The notes below the pieces were generated by a model. That model saw nothing but the letters and a program-made list of their open reading frames with translations. It made no database searches and was not told the origin of the DNA. Both the position numbers and the translations under genes were made by a program. Of a stretch of DNA of 64,000 nucleotides, positions 15,001 through 27,000 are shown in pieces (the first letter of the stretch is position 1; each line of letters starts with the position of its first letter). This stretch comes from Anisus vortex (taxonomy: Eukaryota; Mollusca; Gastropoda; Planorbidae), in the NCBI GenBank assembly GCA_949126835.1, contig OX421500.1:32842141-32906140 (forward strand), given 5' to 3'.

Positions 15001-18000
15001 TTGCTTCCAGGTCTTCTAGAGCCTTAAATCTATTTCTCAGTTCAATTCTAAATTAATTGTTTACATTCGTTTCCTTTAGAAATGTGACATTGTATTGAGT
15101 TCTGCGGCTTGGGCAATCTCTTTGTCTTTTAAGTCGTAGAATAATTTGGCCCACTAATAAGTGATGGTCAGAAGCTACGTCAGCACTTCTGAAAACTTTT
15201 ACATTTGGCAATGAGGGCCTGAATTTTTTTTTGATGCAAATATGGTCGATTTGGTTGTGTGTATGATGATCTGGTGACATCCATGTGGCTTTGTGAATAT
15301 CTGTGTGCTGGAATATGCTGCCTCCTATTACTAATGAATTATCTGCACAAAAATTAATAATCAACTCTCCATTCTCGTTTTTTATTCCTAAGCCCTGTCT
15401 CCCCATTATCTCCTCATATCCTTTGTTATCATAGCCTATTTTTGCATTAAAGTTCCCCCATCACTATTGTTAAGTCTTTATCTTTAAATCTATTTAGAAC
15501 TGTCTGTAGTTTACTATAGAAAATATTGAAAGTCCTGAACGATGCTGTTATTATCCGAGACCTTTCAGGTTGCCACTCTATAAGAGACTGATTAGCCTGT
15601 GGTGATAATATTATGGCTACTCCCTCTGTGTGTTGAGCGTTCTCATCCTCGTGGCCTGAGTAAATAATGGTTTCACCTGTTGATAGTTTTGTTTTTCCTG
15701 ACAGTATCCATCTTGCTTCACTCACTCCTAGTATACTTATATTGTATTTGTTCCTTTCTGAAGCTACTTGGTGGGCTTTCCCTGTCTCATACATTGTTCT
15801 CACATTCCAGTTGCCAACCTGGGTATTTTTCCTCAGAGAGAATGAGGTAGTCTGCCTATCAGCTCCCTTTCGGGTTTGGCTGACCTGCTTCATAATCCCT
15901 TTGACAGGGCCTCCCTTCTCTGAAAATGGCAGACATCTAATTGATTTTGTTGATGATTTTGTAGCAAGGTAGTTTTTTACACTGGTGGGTTGCTAGCCCT
16001 ACGCAGAAACCTACAAACATGCATATAGGCTGCGAACCTGTTGGCCTGGTCCACTTGCCAGTTTGCCCCGTCACCACGTCAAGGTAGGTTCTCGGCGGGG
16101 AGCCCAATTGGTGCATAACACCAAATCCGGATATTGTATTTCCAATATTATATTATTTGGACCATAATATTGATCACACAATTTAGCTGTTTTTAGTTAA
16201 ACACAATTACCGGTAACTTTTGATATAATTAGAAACAAGTTCAGATTTAAGGGTAACTGTATGGTTAAAATTAAAAAATCTAACTAGTCTACCTCATCAG
16301 TTGCCCGTTTCAGTATTTCATCTTGATAAGGAGAAATAAAATGTGTTCCTTTGTTTCTGCACTTCTCATACAAATGATAGTACACATGGGTATGAACAGA
16401 GTAGGGATCCATTTCACTCCAGAATGGTGCAATTATATTTTGAGACAAGTAAACTGCATTATCAATGTTTGGAGTCCAAGCATAATGCGGCTCACCAAAA
16501 GTAATTGCACCATTTATTGAGACCTAGATAATATAATAAAAACTTTTTAATAATTGTGATCAATTTTAAATGGTATTCCATTGGGGGGTAAAAATAAATG
16601 TGTGTGTTTATGATGTGCTGGCTGATAAAATAAGGTGAGTGGAACTTGTTAGACTGTATATTATTAATACATTTATTGTCACACATCAGAAGAAAATAAA
16701 ATGTATTTCATTACATAAAGCTACACAGTTAAGAATGTATAAGATATGACACTTATAATTAAATGTTTACCAAAGCACACTTTGTTTATGACCTATATTG
16801 CTAATCTCTTTTCCTGACCTGTATTGGTAATCTATATTTTGTATATTTATTCCAGATCTATATTGCTAATCGACAATCTTAATCTAAAATGTTAATCTAT
16901 ATTACTTGCGTATTTTGCTAATCTATATTTCTGATCTTATTCCTGATTTTTATTGCTTATCTATATTCATGATTTATAGTGCTAATATATATTCCTGATC
17001 TTTAGTTTTAATCAATATTGCTAATCAATATTCCCAATCCTTATTCTTGATCTACAGTAAGCCTACTGATCTGTGAGCTTCAATGAATGTGACTAAAATA
17101 AGATTTTTTTTTACAAATTAAGTTTCTGTTTTCCTGGAACTGTATTTATAGGCCTAAACATAATTTTTTGCACAAAGTAGGTTATTCAAAAATTTTGATT
17201 TTATATTCGATAACTAATCAGCTTCATGTTAGCTATGGTCTAATGCAGAATAATAACTTTTGAAAGGATGTAAAATATTTTGGCTTACACTGTCAATGTT
17301 CAAATAATAATAATTGTTTTAAGTTTTATTTAACTGTTTAATAATAATAATATTTGAATACTGCTGCTAACAAACATAATGTAAGCTCAGAGCACATATA
17401 ACATACAACTAAGAACACAAATATTACTCTAGGCTAGGTGACAGAGCTAATTAATGATTTAAAGACAAATCAAATAAATGTAGCATTAACCGACCCAACC
17501 TATAAGTAAGACAGTAGGGGTCTAAAGCATGTTGAATGTTATCTAAGGTACGGATTGAAATAATGAGTTTTTAAGTTCTTTTTGAAAGTAACAGTAGAGC
17601 TTATTCACCTGAGTTGAATCAAACAATAAAGTAATAGTTAAAACAGAGTTCTCTGAGTTTATATATCTTTATAATTAAAGGAACAATACTACTTACATGG
17701 CAAAACTTCTGCACTTTAGATCCAAAGGGGAGACCACTACTAAACGATATTATCTGGCTGTGTACACCAAACTCTTGTGAAATAACCATGTCACCAATGT
17801 CAAGGCCATAGGGATACAGTTCTTAAACATAAACAAAAAAGTTGTTATAATCATTAGCACCATAAAGCTCACAAACATCTGGTCACACACTATAATCATT
17901 AGTCACATTTTGCTTCAAAATTAGGACAATGTCTTATACAGACTATATTTACACCTGCAATTTTATATATCAAATATTTCAGTAGGCAGCCTAGCCTAGT

Positions 18001-21000
18001 CAATAAAGTCACTTGAAATGAAGCTATGGACTACTTAACAGTCAAATATCAGGTCTGTAAACCTTATTTTGTTAACATTATAAAGAAATTAAAAAATACA
18101 TAAACGCTTTTTATGTTTATTGATTAACATGCTTAGTACTCTTGAAGTTTATAATAGGTTAATGTAAATAATTTTGGACAAGAATGCCCTCAATGTTACA
18201 AAAGTAGATTTTTTTGTTATAGATTTTTTTTGTTAAATTCTATCTTCAAATTTGAAATAAAATACACTAAAAAAAAATAACATCAAAGACTAACAAACAA
18301 ATGTAGCTTCAATCACTTACCTTTTTGGAGCTTATAAGCTAAAAGAAATACAAACATTGAATATGTTAATATATTACATGTTTTGTTCATAAGAAAAAAC
18401 TGGAATTATTATTTTTTTTAAATAAAATAAAGTCAAAAGGCTATGTTTAAATGTATACTTTTAATCAGAGTTGGATTGAATTCTACAATCAATAAGTTCA
18501 AATCCTGATATATTTTATGAATGTTCCCATGGACTTCAGATTACACCTGAGCCTATTTATGATTTAAAGGTTACATTAAAGGAAAAAAACAACATCAAGT
18601 TGGCTAAGAAATAAACTAGCCTCAAATGAAAACTGGACGGGGGATGAAAGTCATATTTATAATTTATTTTCAAAATGTCAACATAAATAAGTCATGTCCT
18701 TTAAAACAGGTGATATTTGATATAACAATTGATCAAAATTTTGTAACCTATATATTTAGCCCTTTTTAGCATTCATAATAAATGCATTATATTTTAATGT
18801 ATACAATATTTAATATGTGCATATATATATTTCCATTTGAATTGTGCTTAGTACTTTACATTGTAAGAAATACTTACTATCAATAGGTGTGGTTGACATT
18901 ATGGTTGAAGTTATCAAACTGGAAGTAGTTGATGTGGTACTTGTTGCTGTGAAAGTTGTAGTAGATGTTGTATTCAGGGTTGTGGATGTTGTACTGGGAG
19001 TTTTGGTTATGGGAGTTGAAGTTGTGATCAATGGTGTAGTAGTCATAGGACTTGTAGTAGTTGTTGCAGTAAGAGTTGTGGTTGCTGGAGTTGTAAAGGT
19101 AGTTAATGTACTGGTTGAAATTGCAGTGGATGTGGTTGTATCTAGTGTTGTGGTTGGTATAGCAGGCTCTGTAATTATGAAGGGAGTTGTATTTGTCATT
19201 GATGTTGCTGTAATTGTTGCCATAGGAGTCATGGTTGTTGGAGTTGTAGAAGGAGCCTCAAGGGTTGTGTTAGAAGTTTTGGTAATGGAAGTTGTAGTAG
19301 TTGCAGCAAATGTAGTGGTGGTAGTAGGATTGGTAGGGTTGGTAGTAGTAGTAGTTGTTTTGGTTGTGGAAACCATTGATGCAGTTGAGATTGTAGCTGT
19401 TGTAGGCGTTGTAGTTGAGGTAGAAGTTGTGGTAGTAGGAGGTGTGGTTGTTGTTAAAGTCACCATAGGTATGTCTGAGGTTGATGATGCACCAGTTAAT
19501 TTTATGTATAAAAAAAAATTCAACTTGTCTTTATTTCAGTTATTAAAATAATTTAGAGTTGCTGACAAGTGCCAGTGAACATGTAAAATAAAGGTTAAAT
19601 AGGGAACAAGTCAACAGTGGAACTTTATCTTAGATTAATGAAAGAGTATGCACATATTTGTATATTATATTTCCTCATAAATATATAATCACATAATGGA
19701 TGTCAACACAAAAAACAATACGTTTTTCGTAAGTTATTTTTTTCACAATTAAATAGAGCTCCTTACATTTTAATGGATTTTTCAATATTTTTGTTTATAA
19801 AGCAATAGACTATAAAAAATTATATTTTCTAAAAAATAATATTTAATGAAATTATAATAATATGCTTCTATTTGGTTTATAAAATGAACAATAGTGTCAA
19901 TATGATATAACAACATTCTTTTGCTAAACTATTTTAATATATTTCTAAATTAATGTATACATTTCATACTAGGTCAAACAACATCTAGACTAAGTGAAGC
20001 CGGCTGGTCCTGCGGTTAGATCACCGGACTGTCAACCAAAAAAACAACGGACAGGTCGCGGGTTCTAGCCCTGCCACCGGCGGATCCCTGTCGCCCTGCA
20101 GGAGTTTCGGGCCTAGTGGACGTAATAATCTTCTATCTAGAAGGAACGTCTGTAAACTTATAAGATAACTTATAAGATAGACAAACCTGTTGTGGTGAAA
20201 ATTAAAGTTGTAGATGCTGCTGAAGTTGTAGCTGGCATTGATGCTGTTGAAAAGTTAAAATATGATTCAAAATGTTATTATCATTAAATTTATAATGATA
20301 AAGATTCTGATGGTCATTAGTATAGCATGTCGCTATCACATTAGGCATGATCAGTGTGTTCTATTTCAACACTTGTGGATATTATCCCAAAATGTAATAG
20401 TCATTCAATTAAAGTTAATTAAGCTAAAGGCCTACTATTGCATGAGTTATGAAAACAGTAAACATATTTTAAATAATATGAAATTTTAACACTATGTAAA
20501 TCTTTTTAAACAAAAACCACAACATTCTTTTTTTGTGTTAAACAAAAGATAAAAACAAATACTTACTTGATGAAGGTGGAACACTAAGAATAAAAAAAAG
20601 AGTTTAAATTGTCTTCAATTTATCAAATGTATGTTGTTTTTATTCTAAAATTATCAATAAAAAAGATTTGTTATATAATAGTCTTAAGCACACATATATA
20701 TCTATATAATTTAATGAAATATAATATTTAATAGTACGATTTGAGTTATTGAAACAACATCACTTAAGCTAAAAGTACAACTTTTTTTACAATTTTAACT
20801 GATAATTAGCTCTAGTTCCATGGTATCTTTTTAGTTGTTTTCAGGATGGGGGGAGGGGGGAGGGAGGGTATTAAACATAAATTATTAATTGATATTTACA
20901 TACACTTGCATTGTCATAATATAATTAATAGTCCAATAAATACCACTATACATAAAGGGGATAGGGAAAGCATCTGAAACCATGTCAAAGCTATCAAAAA

Positions 21001-24000
21001 GAGTGCGGGAAAACAACAAGTTGTCACTAGCTACCAAATTGTCCGTCTACAGAGCTTGTATCTTAAGCACCTTGCTATATGACAGTGAGAGCTGGACAGC
21101 ATATATGTCACAGAAACACCTTAAATACATTCTGCCTATGCTCGAATTCTAGGCACCACCTGGGAAGAACGCTAATCAAACCAGGAAATCCTAAGCCAGG
21201 TCAATATAACAAGGAGGTATGCATTGCTATCACAGCGTAGACTGCATTGGCTTGGCCCTACCAGGCGCATGAATGATGGCCAAATACCGAAGGATATCCT
21301 TTACAGAGAAATGGCAGCAGGATCTCGAGCACAGGTCAGCCTCTACTACGATATAAGGATGTGTGCAAGCTAGACCGCAAGGAAATGGATATAGTTGAGG
21401 ACTCGGGGGAGGAGGTTGCAGCTGACCGAGGAGCCTGGCGACAGGCTGTCTACAATGGGTGGCCTCCCTGGAAGCAAAAAGGGCCAGGCCTGACATTGAC
21501 AGAAGGCAGAAAAGGAAGGCAAAAGCATCCTCCATACAGCCGCCCTCAATGTTCAAATGCGAGGGATGCTCAAGGGACTGCCACTCGAGGATCGGGCTGT
21601 TCAGCCACAGCAAGCGCTGTCCCTCATTGAAATCCTGAATTCCCAAGTGCGCATCCATTGTCTTGCAAGACAGATAGAAGGCATACAAATACATTCAGTT
21701 AAAGGGGGATGGGGGCTAAGTTTGGCAATTTCAACTTTTTTTCCATGATCAGAACTTGTAATCATGAGGCCAATATCATTAACAGAGATATGACCAGATC
21801 AGAGAAAGTGAATAGTAAAACTCTTAAATGTTTTGTTGTGCCATTGCCACAACAATTCCCCTATAGAGTTCAGTGTGATAGTAAGCCTAATTGACTCAAG
21901 TGCAGGCTCAAACTATTCCTATAACTGATTTTTGTTTGTTAAAAGAAATATTCTAGAAAACTTATGAATTAATAAAAAGTTCAATAATTACATGCAATAA
22001 GATGTGGTTCCATTTGATTCACAGACTTGAGTGTCTGGACAACTTTGTACAATAGATCTTATTTCACAAGGAGTTAAAGTTCTGCTAGCTAGAATAATAT
22101 TTGAAAATTTATAAATTGTATCTTACTGACATGACATTTTACAACCTTTAGATTACTTTCCTTCTATTGATACCCATTTTAGATATGACAATGGTTAAAA
22201 GCATGAGGTGGGCCTACCATTGGGGATAAGCAGCACATCAAAATATTGGGAATATTAGATAACACTTAAATGTAGATAATTAATATGAACAAAATCTTGT
22301 GGATAGGTGGTGTTTGTTTTTAAGATGTGGGGAAGATAACTAAAAATAAAAGGCCTAAACAAGGGGTAAAAAGTAAAGTAACGTAGTACCAAATTGGTCA
22401 TAGGGCCGGTGAAACAGTATTCACCAGTTTCTGTGGCCATAGCATACTATAGGATTATGTAGCCAGCACTAATGTCTGGTACCCATCAGAGCTAGGTAGA
22501 CTCAGGGACACTCTCCAGCCCCGGGATCAAATCCTAACCTTGACCAGGATTTGAACCCAGAACCATCATGCAGCATAAAAATCAAGGGGTATGGCAGTAA
22601 AGATGTCTGGGAGCCCCTAATCTAGAAGAAGCAATTACAATTAATAATTTTAAATGCCAATGGAGAAATGTAAATATTTGGGGGTGGGGGTATCCTGCCG
22701 CTTCCAAGACCAGGTAAAAGTGGAGAGTCTGTTGTAGGGCTATCGACTCTATAAACTACAGAAGCCGTAGATATACCAAACCCAACATGAGCTTAGTCAA
22801 AGAGGTGTCTCTTCTAAGGAAGATCTCATGATGCAAGCTATTAAAAGCCCCAAGGGAAGCTAAGTTGCAGATAAATCTCAACAAAGACTTGGAAAAGCAG
22901 GGGAAAAAAGCTGTTGGCCTCACATGATCCAACTAAGTTGAGCAGCCCAAGATAGAGACAGCCAAAGAGGTGTAATTACGGCACTTTGCTCCTATGGGGG
23001 ACCACAGTATTGTCAAAAAGACATGTAAGAATTAAATAATTAGAAAACAGAATACAAACAGGCTAATAAAATTAAGCCTTTAAACCTAAGCAGAAAAATA
23101 GATTTGCATTGCCAGTGATTGCAAGGTCTTACCCTGAACAGTCAGATTTGCTATTGTTACATTTGGGTCAGTTTGTAGATCAATTAATGACTGAATTACA
23201 ATCTCCTTAGTAGCTGTTGCATCATAGGCTAGAGTATAGTCTACAATAAGACTTCCTATTCTGAAAATAAATATATATACAATAATATGTATTGATTTGT
23301 TAGACACAATGTAAACATGTCATTATGAAGCATTATTAGATTAGCATGGGAGTCCCCATTCTCCAGGATTTGCTAAATTTGTCTAAGTTTCTTCAAAATA
23401 TGTCATTTGCCCCCTCACCACCTTTTACAAAACCTTAATGTCATTTTGACACGCCTCCCCAACCTTACAAAACTTTCTCTGGACACCTAGGTGCTATTAG
23501 TTGCAATTGTGTCCAAACAATCAACCACTAATAATATGTTAAAGTGAAAACTGCAAAAGACAACCTATCATCAACAGATTAAACAAAAAACTGATTGTTC
23601 TAATCACTGTCATACAAAGGTTGCATTTTTACAAAGTATTTAGACAAAGTAAAAAAAAATAAACCTTCTTAAAAATGAAAACTTTTAAAATGTAGCAAGA
23701 AGTATAAAGCTAAAATTAAACGCATTTTTTATCGATATTAAAACATGTATCTTTTGTCTGGAACCCATTAACTAAGGAATGCATAGAACAAAAAACAGAA
23801 AAATTCAGAATGGAGCCATAAGGTGAATATTCACCTCTAATTACATCATTCAAGGTATATTCTTTTACACTCTAATCAAAATGGAAGACTAAAATTTAAA
23901 ACATTGAAATGTGCAGGATTATAGAATCTTTTTATAGGCTTGACTGTGAATTTAAAGATAGGAAGATCAATGGCTTTTTGGATAATCTGGTGGTGAATTT

Positions 24001-27000
24001 TAGAAAAAATTGATTTAATGGTCTCATTATAAAGCACCAACAAAGAAAATTATATAAACACTGATTAAATGGTATCATTATGTAACACCACCCAAAGACA
24101 AAACTACAAACACTGATTATATTGTCTCATTTTTGAAGCATCACTAAAGACAATTCTACAAACACTGCTTGAATGTTTGGTCTCAGTATGAAGCATCACC
24201 GAAACCAAAGACAATTCTACAAACACTGATTAAATGGTCTCATTATGTAGAATGCCTACACATTTTTGACACTGGGTTTATCTACATTAACATGTTGACG
24301 ATATGTTTCCATGTGTCAAAATGTTGTTACTAATTGAACTTTGGCATGGCATGCAAATGTTAATTTTGTAGCACTAAACTTAACTGTAAGCATTTTCAAA
24401 TCTTTTACAAAAGTTAAAAATTGTTCATATAGTGCAAAAGTAAAAGCCCTAGATTCTACTGGTTTAAATTGAAAAAGTAAAAATTATGTCAATATTTTGC
24501 AGTATATGCTACACATTTTTGCAATGAACTAATAAATAAAGAGGATCATCCCTCAACAATGTCACAATAGTCATATTTTATTATTAAGCAAAACATTGTT
24601 TTTCCAATCCTACCTTAAACGTAGAACTTTTATCTTGTATTTAAATCCACTCAGTTTACTAGTAAAATAAGATCTCAGCTAGAAATAGAAAAATAATTAC
24701 CATGGTTTAAATTATACTGTTTGAATGTGTATATCATATATATATATAAATCTCAAAAGGAATATGTATGTATGTGGCTGGCTCGCTGGCTGGCTGGCTG
24801 GGTATGTACATACCGCATAATCTTTTTAAATACTGGACATAAAAACGTGAAATTTGCTACAAATATTCTTTGCGTTACGGCGGTGAACACTGTCAAGGTT
24901 TTAAAAAAATTTAAATGACCGCAGTGGTCAGTTTGGTCAAAAAACGCGAATAAAACGACATATTTTGGGTTCATGTTAAAACTGCCGTTCCAACTTTTTA
25001 TAGTTTTTCGATCAATCGCGCTAAAAAAATAAAAAAAAGGGATGGCGTTGAGATTTTTTTCAGGATGACGTCATCAAAGTTTGCGCAGAGATAGCTAGCC
25101 GGCTTTTCGTTATGACGTCATCAAATTTTGCGTATTCATTTAAAATTAACTTTGCTTCAACCTTTGCTAATGTACTTTATGAATGAATAGAACAAAATAT
25201 ATTCACGTTTTAATTTGCGTCGTAATTTATAGCGGGATATTTTTAAATTGTTATAATGGGTAATGATTAATGGTTTTAATGGGTATCTTACGTTGTATCT
25301 GGCAAATAAAAAATTCCTTCACGTTTTTATTCGTGTTGTATATGTCCACAGAATAGGTATAAAACAGAATGCGCAATCGCATTTTATTTCTGTTTTGGGC
25401 AGTAATACCGACGCCATACTAAGCTTATTTAAACGCAGCGGTCCTGGTTACACTCTATATTTATGCTTATTTAGCCTACAACGTCCTTTTCTTCAAATCT
25501 ACAAGTTCGAACACACAAAGCTAATATTTCAGGCAAAATGTGCATAAACGGTTGTGTAATAAACTACAACAATGATGCAAAAATGACTGATTATCGTAAA
25601 AAAGAGCATGTCAAACTGCATGGCTTTCCTGACTCCATAAAGGATAAACAACAGCATAAACAACCTCATATTAACTCATTATGAATTATGTGCCTATTTC
25701 CCTTCATAATTTTTAAAGTTTATTTTGGTTTAAAAAGTATATATATTTATGTACCGGTAGCCGCAGCAATTTAGTTACCGGTACCGAGCTACGTCTAAGC
25801 CATTTTTTTTTCAAATCTGTACCGGGCAATAAAAATATTTATACATCATATTGGCCTAATCATATAATGTTGAAAACAAAATGGGTAATTAAGTCAAATT
25901 TATATAAAAGTAAGCCTATAATGAAAGATAATGTAGGCCCTATATATATATTGTATATATTTATGGCAGACGTAGATATCCTTTCTCATTTTACTATATT
26001 AGCGTCTCTAGCGACCGCTGCATTGCGCAAAATGGTAACTGTGCATTCTGTTCTATACCTATTCTGTGTATACGTCTTATAAACTTTGTAGCGGGAAATT
26101 TTTCAATTGCCAGGCAATGTTTAAATTGCCGAGCTCAACGTTTTAAAGTTTTAATCCATGTCGTATACGTTGTATAAACTATGATTCATATCGGTTTCAG
26201 TTGTTATTGTTTTTCCTGTTGAATTTAAAATTTAATTCTAAGTTTGCTTCCAAAGCAACAATAAATAAATAGCAAATAACACCAACAAAAAAAAAAAAAA
26301 AAAAAAAAATAATAATAATATTGATCTACGACTAATGTTGTAGCAAAAAATATATCAAACAATAATTTTCAAATTAACAGTACTTTTTAAAAGACATGTG
26401 AGTTCTGTTTTACAGAAAGAGTTTAATTACCCAATAAACTCACAAAATTCAATCATAGTGGTCATACTTTGAGCAAGAAATAAAAAAAAATTATTATTAT
26501 TTGTTTTTCCTTTTTAGTTGTATATTGAATTGGTGTATAATAAAGTGTGCAAAACAAAAATAAATTAAAAAAATACTGACCACAAAAAAAAAACATACTA
26601 CTTTATGTATGTTGCAAAAACAAAACTAAAAAACTATAATGTGTCAAGCATATTCTAAAAAAAAGCCCGTTCGAAGAATCGGGCACATACCGGCTTGTAT
26701 ATATATATATATAAAGAGACATAGTTATTACATGGTACCTTAACTTGTTAAAATCTAAAGAAATATAGAAAATGACAATGATTATCAAATATTTTAATTG
26801 CTTAAAACAAAAGGTTGACCCACATCAATATTCATTTGACACCAATCACTTGCCTAGCTGTCACAATCTAAACTAACTAGATAACTGGTGATTTATCCAA
26901 CACTGTTAGAAAAACTAGTATGTAGGTAAAATGCATAAAAGCACTTCACACATAAATGAAATCTATTTAGTTTGAAGTGTTTGCTATAAGCCTACCATTT

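Noticed and set aside
18844..19551. Valine-rich plus-strand open frame
   Set aside because: It is the complement of Thr-rich codons of PTS exon 14. The same holds for plus-strand frames at 60061-60780.
21230..21694. Minus-strand open frame of about 154 codons
   Set aside because: It is antisense to a decayed LINE 3' end and has no supporting motif.
25263..25547. Plus-strand open frame of about 94 codons
   Set aside because: Inside the Helitron-like element, without Rep, helicase or other recognisable domain.
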